Source: Bacteroidales bacterium (GTDB taxonomy: Bacteria > Bacteroidota > Bacteroidia > Bacteroidales > F082). Taken from it: 41,980 nt of DNA. The stretch covers positions 1 to 41,980 of the forward strand of contig JAGYLH010000017.1 in assembly GCA_018400955.1 (NCBI GenBank), read 5' to 3'. The notes beneath the pieces are model-generated. The model was not told the origin of the DNA, searched no databases, and was given only the letters and a program-made list of their open reading frames with translations. The translations under genes and the position numbers were made by a program. Each line of letters opens with the position of its first letter. Positions within the stretch are counted from its first letter, which is position 1. Below, in pieces: positions 18,014-25,915 of this stretch.

Positions 18014-18046
18014 AAAAAAGAAGCCGGTTCTTTCGGCTTCTTTTTT
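18014..18046 (-). terminator. Terminator of the tRNA-Asn transcript (bidirectional form)
   Basis: A perfect 13-bp stem, AAAAAAGAAGCCG (18014-18026) with CGGCTTCTTTTTT (18034-18046), has a 7-base loop. Read on the minus strand it begins 1-2 bases after the tRNA-Asn 3' end and finishes in a T run. The A/T ends make it symmetrical, so it could also stop plus-strand transcripts. Confidence 0.9.
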
Positions 18047-18047
18047 G

Positions 18048-18121
18048 CTCCCCCTGCTGGACTTGAACCAGCGACCCTCTGATTAACAGTCAGATGCTCT
18101 AACCAACTGAGCTAAGGAGGA
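18048..18121 (-). tRNA. tRNA-Asn (GTT)
   Basis: A complete cloverleaf reads on the minus strand. The acceptor TCCTCCT pairs with AGGGGGA (one T-G wobble), with discriminator G. The D arm is GCTC-AGTTGGTTA-GAGC. The anticodon arm is TCTGA-CTGTTAA-TCAGA with anticodon GTT, and the T arm is GCTGG-TTCAAGT-CCAGC. The CCA end is not encoded. Two altered copies lie upstream at 18142-18203 and 18227-18288. Confidence 0.95.
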
Positions 18122-18141
18122 ATATTTCTCTCTCTTTTCTT

Positions 18142-18203
18142 TCCCCCTGACCCTCTGATTAATCCGCCGACTGGCGGACTCTAACCAACTGAGCTAAGGA
18201 GGA
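18142..18203 (-). pseudogene. T-arm-less tRNA-Asn-like copy 1
   Basis: The first 25 bases match the neighbouring tRNA-Asn (TCCTCCTTAGCTCAGTTGGT, then TAGAG). In place of the 5' half of the anticodon arm there is a perfect hairpin, TCCGCC-AGTC-GGCGGA. The sequence then rejoins the tRNA (TTAATCAGAGGGTC) and jumps straight to the 3' acceptor AGGGGGA, omitting the T arm. The 7-bp acceptor stem and D arm are therefore intact, but the anticodon and T arm are lost. It cannot be an ordinary tRNA-Asn. It repeats at an 82-85-base period with its neighbours. Confidence 0.8.
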
Positions 18204-18226
18204 ATATTTCACTCTCTCTTTTGTCT

Positions 18227-18288
18227 TTTCCCTGACCCTCTGATTAATCCGCCGACTGGCGGACTCTAACCAACTGAGCTAAGGAGGA
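18227..18288 (-). pseudogene. T-arm-less tRNA-Asn-like copy 2
   Basis: This copy is identical to copy 1 from the 5' acceptor through GAGGGTC, including the substituted hairpin TCCGCC-AGTC-GGCGGA, but its 3' acceptor has changed to AGGGAAA and pairs poorly. The flanking C/T-rich spacers are also shared (ATATTTC, then CTCTCTTTT), so the unit was duplicated with its flanks after the anticodon arm had been altered. Confidence 0.8.
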
Positions 18289-18367
18289 ATTTCCTGTTTT
18301 GAGCCTGCAAAAGTAAAACTTTTTTAATTCAGGGCAAGGGTTTTTTGTTTTAATAAAAACAAAAAAA

Positions 18368-19465
18368 TCAAAATCGCACTGCCGATACCCTTTGCCAATA
18401 AAAGGAACCGAACCAGGCTGAAAACGGTAAACTGGCAAAATAAATCCAGAACCAGCACCAATCCCCTGTAATCCAATAGAATAAAATAAGCTGCATGGCA
18501 TAAAATAAAGGGGTAACCAAAATCATACCGGCAAAGCGGATGGAGGATATCCAATGATGGTCGCGGACAAAGCGTTTAATAATCCATCTAATGGCAAAAA
18601 TGGACAACAGATTATTCAACAAGGCATAGACAAAGAACGGGAAACCAAGTACTTTGAAAAAAACAGTTGCCCCTTGCCTGACGTTCTCTTTTGAGGCCAT
18701 TTGCAAATTACCTGCAACAAATTGTTGGTCATTCTTCAGCCGTTCAGCCAGATTTTTTTCACGTTTGCGTTGGGTGAGATTTTTCTTAATTTCTTCGTAT
18801 TGATCTGCATCTTGTATGTCCACCATCAAATTGCTTATCCGCTGACGGGTTTCAGCTATTAAAAGTTCAATGCCTTTTGGTGGGTCATTTTTGTAAACTT
18901 CTAAATAATCGATAGCTGCTATGGGTTCACCAAAACTGACCAGCAAGTCGCTGCCAAACTTACGGTAATCTTCATGTTGCAAGCCAACAGGCACTATTTT
19001 CAGCCCACAACCGGGGTTTGCTTCAAGGGTGCTGAATGCAATGCGTGCCAGCCCTTTTTGGAATGGCCTGAGATTCCATTTGCAACTGTGGTCACCTTCA
19101 GGAAAAATAAGAATGGTCTGTCCTTCCAAAAGTAAATCCTTGCACCTGTTGATGGCGCTGTCGTTTCTCTTCACCTGATCGATACCATCACGGATGCGGT
19201 ATATCGGCATCTTAAGGGAACCCAACCAGAATCGCGCTATTGCTGATTTGAATATGCTGGCGCGCGTCAAAAACCAAGGTCTCCGGGGACTGGTAACCGC
19301 AATTACCATCGGATCAATAAAAGCGTTCTGGTGGTTTATAGCAAAAATTACCGGGTCCGTTTTGGGCACCCGTTCTTTATGCTGTATCTGAAAACGTCTG
19401 TAGTAAATACGAAACCCAATGGGGACATAGTATTTTAAAAAAGTATATAAGGGTTTCAACCGCAT
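18368..19465 (-). CDS. PlsC-type lysophospholipid acyltransferase
   Basis: The 365-residue protein carries the acyltransferase core at about 25-215. Motif I is INHQNAFIDP (the H-x5-D form common in Bacteroidota), and the motif III-like FPEGDHS lies in the phosphate-binding region. KIVPVGLQH sits in the motif IV position. Such enzymes acylate 1-acyl-glycerol-3-phosphate or related lipids at the inner membrane. The C-terminal 110 residues hold three or four membrane segments (FKVLGFPFFVYALLNNLL; MILVTPLFYAMQLILFYWI), an extension beyond a minimal PlsC. It starts 3 bases after the BASS transporter stop and is probably co-transcribed with it. Confidence 0.88.
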   Translation of the reverse strand: MRLKPLYTFLKYYVPIGFRIYYRRFQIQHKERVPKTDPVIFAINHQNAFIDPMVIAVTSPRRPWFLTRASIFKSAIARFWLGSLKMPIYRIRDGIDQVKRNDSAINRCKDLLLEGQTILIFPEGDHSCKWNLRPFQKGLARIAFSTLEANPGCGLKIVPVGLQHEDYRKFGSDLLVSFGEPIAAIDYLEVYKNDPPKGIELLIAETRQRISNLMVDIQDADQYEEIKKNLTQRKREKNLAERLKNDQQFVAGNLQMASKENVRQGATVFFKVLGFPFFVYALLNNLLSIFAIRWIIKRFVRDHHWISSIRFAGMILVTPLFYAMQLILFYWITGDWCWFWIYFASLPFSAWFGSFYWQRVSAVRF

Positions 19466-19468
19466 TTG

Positions 19469-20398
19469 CTAATTGCTCTCCACTTTTACCAGACCCGATT
19501 GCCACGAAAATATCCGCGATATGATGAAGCCCGAAATAATATGCCAGATACCCCACCAGGCAGCTATGATGGCCATGGCACCATTGCCCCCGAAAAAGGT
19601 GAAAATGATAATTAAGCCCAAGGCAGAATTCTGAATGCTTGTTTCGATGGTAATCGAGCGTACATCTGCTGCATTGTTTCTGGTAAGTTTGGCAAATACA
19701 AACCCGGTAATCAGTGCTACAAAATTGTGCAGCAGCACGATAAAGAATAAGTAATCAAAATATTCAATGAAAAGGCTGAAATTGTTGGAGAATGCCAGGC
19801 TAATGATACCCACCAAAATAATAAAGCTGATGATGCGGATGGGTTTGCTGATTATTTTTACAAGCTTTGGAAACTTTTGCGAAACCCATATCCCTAAAAA
19901 CAAGGGAATTGCAAGGATGAGCACCACGGTTTGAAAGAGTTCCATATAATCAATATTGATGCTCTTTTGCAAGGCCGCTGTATAAGGCAGTATGCTTCCC
20001 CATATCTCAAAATTGAGCGGGGTCATTACTGTAGCCAACAAAGTGGCTATGGCAGTCAGGCTAACCGAAAGGGCAACATTGCCACGGGCTAAGGTTGAAA
20101 AAAAATTGGACACATTGCCGCCCGGACAGGCTGCTACCAGAATCATCCCCAATGCAATACCAGGATGAGGGCGCAATGCCCATATCATCAAAAAGGTAGC
20201 TGCCGGAAGTAGTAAAAACTGCGAAATTACGCCGGTTATCACCCCACGGGGATTACGGATCACTTCGGTAAAATTATCTTTACGCAGCCCTAAAGCTACA
20301 CCAAACATGATAAAAGCAATGCTGATGTTCAGGGCCAGGAGGGCGCTCGCATCAAAATTGATGCTTACACCGGCTAATGGATCAATTGAGTTTGCCAT
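19469..20398 (-). CDS. Bile acid:sodium symporter (BASS) family transporter
   Basis: From ATG 20398 the protein is 309 residues with nine or ten hydrophobic segments. The hallmark ACPGGNVSNFFSTLARGNVALS of the sodium-binding crossover region is present, as is the N-terminal LNISIAFIMFGVALGL. Members import bile acids, keto acids or other organic anions with sodium; the substrate is not predictable. The frame extends 32 codons further to an ATG at 20494, but a promoter (TATCTTTA, minus strand 20409-20416) falls inside that extension, so the shorter start is chosen. An acyltransferase gene follows immediately. Confidence 0.9.
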   Translation of the reverse strand: MANSIDPLAGVSINFDASALLALNISIAFIMFGVALGLRKDNFTEVIRNPRGVITGVISQFLLLPAATFLMIWALRPHPGIALGMILVAACPGGNVSNFFSTLARGNVALSVSLTAIATLLATVMTPLNFEIWGSILPYTAALQKSINIDYMELFQTVVLILAIPLFLGIWVSQKFPKLVKIISKPIRIISFIILVGIISLAFSNNFSLFIEYFDYLFFIVLLHNFVALITGFVFAKLTRNNAADVRSITIETSIQNSALGLIIIFTFFGGNGAMAIIAAWWGIWHIISGFIISRIFSWQSGLVKVESN

Positions 20399-20408
20399 AA
20401 AAAAGGCG

Positions 20409-20439
20409 TAAAGATACACATTGATTCCATTATTGCAAG
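20409..20439 (-). promoter_or_regulatory. Putative promoter of the BASS transporter gene
   Basis: On the minus strand a CTTG (-33 position, 20436-20439) and TATCTTTA (-7 position, 20409-20416) are 19 bases apart. Both are one base off the TTTG / TAnnTTTG consensus. The ATG at 20398 follows 10 bases after the -7 box, implying a very short leader. Confidence 0.5.
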
Positions 20440-20467
20440 TTTTAACCACGTTTTCGCCCGAAAAGCC

Positions 20468-20475
20468 TATTTTTG
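20468..20475 (+). promoter_or_regulatory. -7 promoter box of the EEP-family gene
   Basis: TATTTTTG at 20468-20475 is an exact TAnnTTTG match, 25 bases before ATG 20501. No ideal -33 TTTG is present. It overlaps the nominal TTG start of the long reading frame (20473), which argues that translation begins at ATG 20501 instead. Confidence 0.55.
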
Positions 20476-20500
20476 CCCCCCAATAAAATTTCAACTCCTT

Positions 20501-21792
20501 ATGTTCAAAGCCTTGCCCGTTTTACTTTTCAGCCTTTTTTTAGTTTATTCCTTTCAGCCCAGGATACACTCACTGTTATGCATTACAACCTGCTTTATTA
20601 CGGGCAAGGAACAGGTTTTTGCAACAACAGCAACAACAGCCTCGAAATGAAAGACCCTAACCTGAGGCTGATTTTAAATGAGATCAAGCCGGATATTTTT
20701 ACGGTAAATGAAATGTCGTCCAGCCAGATTGTCCACCAGCACATGCTCGACAAAAACCTAAACACAGGAGGGATAAACCACTATAGAAAAGTGAATTACA
20801 ACCCGACGTCTTCATCCAATATCGTGAATATGTTGTACTATGATTCGCGCAAGCTGCGGTTGAAGAAACAGTCAGTTGCCCAATCGCTGGTGCGGGATAT
20901 TGATGTGTATGAACTGTATTATAATTCGAATGACCTTGATCAGGGTGATACTACTTTTATTATTTGTGTAGTGGCTCATTTAAAAGCTGGTTCTTCAAAC
21001 TCGGACAGACAAACGCGCAAGGTGCAAGTTGAAAATACCATGCAGTATCTCGAACAGCATTACACCGATGACAATGTGCTTTTTATGGGCGACTTCAATT
21101 TTTATTCTGGTTATGAACCCGGATTTCAAACGATGCTTAACTACAGCAATCCCAGTATGCGGTTTATCGATCCCATTGGTCAGATCGGTGATTGGAACAA
21201 CAATTCCTTCTATGCCCCCATCCATACCCAATCCACACACACTTCTGCCACCAGTGGTTGTCCTGCCGGCGGTGGTATGGATGACCGTTTCGACTTTATC
21301 CTGATTAGTGATGAAGTGCGCTTTGGCACGGATCATGTGCTCTATGTGCCAGGCTCCTATAAGGCATTCGGACAGGATGGAAACCGTTTTAACGGGGCAA
21401 TCAACGGCCCGCCTGCCAATACAGCTGTATCGCAGGAAATAGCTGATGCTTTATTCAACTTTTCAGATCATTTGCCTGTTGTATTAAAGCTCAGGGTTGA
21501 TAAGGTATTGCAAACCACCGAAATAAACCTTAATCCCTTTACACTTGAAATAGCGCCCAACCCTGTGCGGGACCAACTTCATATCAGTTTCAACCAATTG
21601 GTTTCAGGAAATTTACGCATACAAATCTGGGATATACAGGGACAGCTTATCGCTGAAGAAACCCGATTTTTTTCCAGCGGACGACAAACTTATGTGCACG
21701 ATTTGGTTGGTTTCGGGCAAGGCTTATATTTCATCAGGCTTACGGATGAAAAGGGATTGGCCGAAATGCAAAAATTTGTCAGGTTCAATTAA
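20501..21792 (+). CDS. Exported EEP-family nuclease/phosphatase with type IX sorting domain; frameshift in signal peptide
   Basis: The body of the protein is an endonuclease/exonuclease/phosphatase (EEP) domain: MHYNLLYYG, the metal-binding glutamate region VNEMSSSQ, CVVAHLKAGSS, the catalytic GDFNFYSG, DRFDFILISD and the terminal FSDHLPVVLKL. A type IX sorting domain ends it (IAPNPVRDQLHISF to KFVRFN). The body frame has no good start: it opens at TTG 20473 with no signal peptide. ATG 20501, in the next frame, encodes a proper signal peptide (MFKALPVLLFSLFL). The two frames meet at a T7 tract (20535-20541). A single shift there yields FSLFLSLFLSAQ, then DTLTV. The signal sits directly after the TATTTTTG box. 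An indel, phase variation, assembly error or -1 recoding could explain it. Confidence 0.82.
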
Positions 21793-21975
21793 CCAATTGT
21801 TTTTTCGGCTGATTGCAGAAAGCGTTTATCTGCCCAAAACAGCCCTACTAAAGAAATTTGTCTATTTTTAGCCTTGTTTCAGAACAGCCAAATCAATTAT
21901 GATGTTGGGGCAAATTTTCGAAAATAATAAGCTGAAATAGATTGAAAAACACCGTAATATGTTTACTTTAAAAGA

Positions 21976-23097
21976 ATGAGTAATTCACTCAAATACAACA
22001 GGATTAACAAAAACACGAACCCAACTGGACGATTTATTGTCTTTGTGGTTTTTACAGCTATGGCATTGCTTTTCGCTATTGGCTGCAAAAAAGAAGCAGA
22101 AAAGGACCCTGAGCCAACAAAGCCCTGGAACCCCACAGCTTATGAACTGATTGTTCCACAGGGTTTTCCCGACATTTTGATACCTGACGAAAATCCCATG
22201 ACCGAAGAAGGCGTTGCCTTGGGCCGTCGGCTTTTCTACGATCCAATACTTTCGGCAGACAATAGCCAATCGTGTGCAAGCTGCCATATCCAAAGCCATT
22301 CATTTGCTGAGAATAGCCGCTTCAGCACCGGAGTTGATGGTATTACCGGAAAGCGAAATGCCATGGCCCTTATCAATGCCCCCTGGTTCAGGTCGCTCAA
22401 TTGGGATGGCAGCGCTGCGAGCCTCGAAAACCAAGCCTTCGAGCCTGTAACCAATCCCATCGAAATGCACAATACATGGCCAAATGCGGTGGAAAAACTG
22501 AAGGCCCACAGCCATTATCCCGATTTATTTTTCGATGCATTTGGCACCACCGATTTCGATTCCACCCATGTGGTGAAAGCCCTGGCACAGTTTGAACGGA
22601 CGCTTATTTCGTCCAATTCAAAATGGGACCGCTACCTGCGTGGCGAGGTGCAACTTTCACAAAGTGAAAGCAGGGGTTTCGAGGTTTTCTTTTCGGAAAA
22701 AGGGGATTGTTTTCATTGCCACAGCACCATTTTATTCACCAATAACGAATTTCACAACAATGGTTTGAACTCTGTTTTTGCTGATTCAGGGCTTTTTAAC
22801 GTAACAGGCAATCCCAATGATATCGGTAGGTTTAGAACCCCAACCCTTCGCAATGTGGTGTTTACAGCACCCTATATGCACGATGGCCGTTTCGAAACAC
22901 TGGAAGAAGTCATTGATTTTTACAGCGAAGGCTTGCAATATTCGCCTACCATCGATCCCTTGATGAAAAATGTTGACGAGGGCGGTGTAAGGCTTACCAA
23001 AGAAGAAAAATTCAATTTACTGGCTTTTATCAAAACCCTTACCGACAGCAGCTTTGTGAACAACCCTGCTTTCGCAAACCCTTTTTTGGATGATTAG
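21976..23097 (+). CDS. Di-haem cytochrome c peroxidase / MauG-family lipoprotein
   Basis: The protein has 373 residues. An N-terminal membrane segment ends in a lipobox (LLFAIGC, Cys 37), so it is probably lipid-anchored. Two haem-binding motifs are present, CASCH (100-104) and CFHCH (245-249), with the usual spacing of two cytochrome c domains. Near the end FRTPTLRNVVFTAPYMHDGRF holds the conserved segment of bacterial di-haem peroxidases. The family reduces hydrogen peroxide with electrons from cytochrome c or quinols in the periplasm, or modifies protein side chains (MauG-like). Its stop overlaps the next gene by 8 bases, so it is coupled to the FG-GAP protein. Confidence 0.93.
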   Translation: MSNSLKYNRINKNTNPTGRFIVFVVFTAMALLFAIGCKKEAEKDPEPTKPWNPTAYELIVPQGFPDILIPDENPMTEEGVALGRRLFYDPILSADNSQSCASCHIQSHSFAENSRFSTGVDGITGKRNAMALINAPWFRSLNWDGSAASLENQAFEPVTNPIEMHNTWPNAVEKLKAHSHYPDLFFDAFGTTDFDSTHVVKALAQFERTLISSNSKWDRYLRGEVQLSQSESRGFEVFFSEKGDCFHCHSTILFTNNEFHNNGLNSVFADSGLFNVTGNPNDIGRFRTPTLRNVVFTAPYMHDGRFETLEEVIDFYSEGLQYSPTIDPLMKNVDEGGVRLTKEEKFNLLAFIKTLTDSSFVNNPAFANPFLDD

Positions 23098-25291
23098 GTT
23101 ATCAATTTTGTGTATTGTTTTTACCATGGCTGTTTATTTAGATTGCACAGCGCAAATTCCTTTGGTACCTTATGATTCGTTAGTTGTTTCACAAAATGGT
23201 ATTCCGCTTTCAAACCCTTGGGCCGGCGGATTGAATTCGCCCCAATTCTCCGAAATCGATTTGAACAATGATGGCTTTAAAGACCTGGTAGCATTCGAAA
23301 GAAATTTTTTTGGTTCGGTAAAAACCTTTATCAACCAGGGCATTTCCGGACAGTCAGGGTATGTGCACGCACCTGAATATCAAACCATTTTCCCGAAAAT
23401 GAGCAATTGGATGCTGCTCAGGGATTATAATTGCGATGGCCGTGAGGATATTTTCACTTCTGTGCCGGGTGGGATTGCTGTTTACAGAAACGACGTGGCA
23501 CCCGATGGTAGCATCAGGTTTACGCGCATCAGTAATTTGTTACAAACCATTGATTTGTCAGGAAATACTATTCCGCTTTATGTGCCGGTATCAGATATTC
23601 CAGCCATAGCAGACATTGGTGGCGATGGGGCCCTCGACATACTGAGCTTCAACCTGATTGGCAATGCGGTGGAGTATCACCGCAACAAGTCCATTGATCT
23701 GAATGGCCATTGTGATGAACTGCTTTTTGAAATTGAGAGTGCCTGTTGGGGCTACTTTTCGGAAGCAAACAACAACAACACCCTCACCCTGTTTGATACC
23801 TGTTCAGGTAATATGGCCGCCAACTCAAACAGGCAAAGGCATCCGGGATCAACATTGCTTGCCCTCGACCTTTATGGCAATGGATTAAAAGACCTGTTGC
23901 TGAGCGATATCAATTTTAACCAGGTTGTAAGGCTTTCCAATTCGGGCTCGGCAGCAGAAGCCAGCATGACAGAGCAGTTCACAGGTTTTCCTGAAAACTC
24001 CAATCCGGTTGACATCACGGTGTTTCCGGCAGCCTATCACCTGGATGTTGATAATGATGGACTTGAAGATTTATTGTTTGCCCCAAATAACCCCAACACT
24101 TCCGAAAACCACAACAACGTCTGGTTTTATAAAAATGAAGGCACAGCCAGCTTACCTGAATTTGTCTTTCAACAGACTGATTTTCTTCTGGATGGGATGA
24201 TTGATCTGGGAGAGCGCTCTTTTCCTGCTTTTGTAGATACAGATGGTGATGGGCTTTTGGATATTGTGGCAGGAAGTTATGGCTATTTTGAAAGTGCCGG
24301 CACCTATTCCAGCCGGTTGATGCTTTTGCAAAATGCAGGCACCCCTGATAAACCGGCCTTTGAAATTGTTTCTGACGATTATGCCCGTCTTTCCGTTTAT
24401 GGGTTTCAGGGCGTTTATCCTTGCTTCGGCGATATAGATGGCGATGGGGATATGGATATGCTTGTTGGGGATGAGGAAGGCAGGCTTCACCTTTTTACCA
24501 ATCAGGCCGGGCCAGGAGAGCCTGCGGATTTTGTACTCACGCATCCCAACTATTTTGATATAGACGTTGGCCAGTCAGCCAAACCGCAACTGGTGGATGT
24601 GAATGATAACGGCCTGCCCGACTTATTGATTGGCGAGCGCAGTGGCGCAATCCGGTTTTTTGAAAATGTGGGCACAGTCACCAAGGCTGTTTTCAACCAG
24701 CAGGCAACCCATACCAACTTTGGAAATATCAATGTGTTGCCTGATGGATTCACCGGCTATAGTGCGCCCTTTTTAACCACCGACAGCCTGGGCAAGCCCA
24801 TTTTATATGTGGGCAGTGAACAAGGCTATCTCTATTTGTACAACAATATTCAAAACAATTTGGGCGGCAGTTTTAATCTGGTTGACTCCTTGTACCTGCA
24901 TGGGGTAAACATCACCCCAAACGGTGCTGACATCAGCAATGATGGAAAAATGGAGTTGGTATATGGCCAGTTTGCCGGTGGGATAAGTTTACTCAAATCA
25001 GGCAGTCCGTTTTTTTATCATCTTGAGGAATCTTTATCCACTGTTGGAAAAATGAAATTGTATCCCAATCCTGCTTCTGATGTTTTAACTGTAGAAGTGC
25101 CGGAATCAATGCGAAACGGGACAATTAGTATAAATATCATGACCGTTCAAGGCCTTACAATTCACGAACAAACTTTAATCGTGCGAGACCAGCTAATTAA
25201 ATTAAACCTTGATAACATGATGCCGGGTCTGTATATAATATTTTTAGAAGGGCAAAGTCGTCCTTATTTTCAAAAGTTTTTGAAGAGATAA
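23090..25291 (+). CDS. Secreted FG-GAP/VCBS-repeat protein with type IX sorting domain
   Basis: The protein has 733 residues with a signal peptide (about 1-22, ending DCTAQ). Calcium-binding FG-GAP/VCBS blades are marked by DLNNDGFKDLV, DYNCDGREDIF, DIGGDGALDIL, DVDNDGLEDLL, DTDGDGLLDIVAG, DIDGDGDMDMLVGD and DVNDNGLPDLLIG, implying a seven-or-so-bladed beta-propeller. The C-terminal type IX sorting domain begins near LYPNPASDVLTVEV. The protein is likely a calcium-stabilised cell-surface or secreted propeller. It begins inside the peroxidase gene (8-base overlap), so the two are co-translated; whether they act together is unknown. Confidence 0.92.
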   Translation: MIRLSILCIVFTMAVYLDCTAQIPLVPYDSLVVSQNGIPLSNPWAGGLNSPQFSEIDLNNDGFKDLVAFERNFFGSVKTFINQGISGQSGYVHAPEYQTIFPKMSNWMLLRDYNCDGREDIFTSVPGGIAVYRNDVAPDGSIRFTRISNLLQTIDLSGNTIPLYVPVSDIPAIADIGGDGALDILSFNLIGNAVEYHRNKSIDLNGHCDELLFEIESACWGYFSEANNNNTLTLFDTCSGNMAANSNRQRHPGSTLLALDLYGNGLKDLLLSDINFNQVVRLSNSGSAAEASMTEQFTGFPENSNPVDITVFPAAYHLDVDNDGLEDLLFAPNNPNTSENHNNVWFYKNEGTASLPEFVFQQTDFLLDGMIDLGERSFPAFVDTDGDGLLDIVAGSYGYFESAGTYSSRLMLLQNAGTPDKPAFEIVSDDYARLSVYGFQGVYPCFGDIDGDGDMDMLVGDEEGRLHLFTNQAGPGEPADFVLTHPNYFDIDVGQSAKPQLVDVNDNGLPDLLIGERSGAIRFFENVGTVTKAVFNQQATHTNFGNINVLPDGFTGYSAPFLTTDSLGKPILYVGSEQGYLYLYNNIQNNLGGSFNLVDSLYLHGVNITPNGADISNDGKMELVYGQFAGGISLLKSGSPFFYHLEESLSTVGKMKLYPNPASDVLTVEVPESMRNGTISINIMTVQGLTIHEQTLIVRDQLIKLNLDNMMPGLYIIFLEGQSRPYFQKFLKR

Positions 25292-25373
25292 TCAAAAGGT
25301 AATTTTCTTTATAAAACTATTTGTAGAATCCATTTTTGCTTTATCTGCACCAAAACGGTAATATACAGCCAAA

Positions 25374-25447
25374 AGGAGTTTAGCTCATTGTTCAGAGCAC
25401 CTGCCTTTGCTGCCAGGCAATACTGGGTCTGAATCCAGTAACTTATT
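25374..25447 (+). pseudogene. Decayed tRNA-like sequence (tRNA-Ala-like)
   Basis: A cloverleaf-like layout can be traced: acceptor AGGAGTT with AACTTAT (one mismatch, one wobble); TAGCTC-ATTGTTCA-GAGCA as D arm; CCTGC-CTTTGCTG-CCAGG as anticodon arm (last pair broken, 8-base loop); and ACTGG-GTCTGAAT-CCAGT as T arm (8-base loop, an inserted base relative to the GTTCGAAT form). Both loops are one base too long and the anticodon cannot be assigned surely; the arm resembles tRNA-Ala(TGC). It is therefore probably a tRNA relic rather than a working gene. A GIY-YIG gene starts 43 bases downstream. Confidence 0.5.
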
Positions 25448-25489
25448 GAAAAGAGGGTTGTGGGAAAGACGCAGCCTCCTTTTATTTAA

Positions 25490-25708
<219 letters not shown>

Positions 25709-25749
25709 TGCAATTATTTTCTGTATCATCTGTAAATCCAAAAAACTTC

Positions 25750-25757
25750 CTACCTTT
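25750..25757 (+). promoter_or_regulatory. -7 promoter box upstream of tryptophanase
   Basis: TACCTTTG exactly matches TAnnTTTG. It lies 158 bases before the preferred tnaA start, leaving a leader of about 150 nt that contains a 21-codon open frame (25778-25843, starting MIYQPTDKINYL). No ideal -33 box was found. Confidence 0.45.
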
Positions 25758-25915
25758 GGCCAAACTCAATTTGATGGTATGATTTACCAACCCACAGATA
25801 AGATTAATTACCTCAACATCAAGGAGCGCGACCGTTTTTCCTGAAACCTTCGGCCATGCAGCTTGTCGGGCTGTGCATTCTATTATCGTGTTTATTAATT
25901 TTAATTCAGGAAAAA

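Noticed and set aside
25778-25843. TnaC-type attenuation peptide
   Set aside because: The small frame lacks tryptophan and the Pro ending of TnaC, and the leader shows no rho-site pattern I could recognise.
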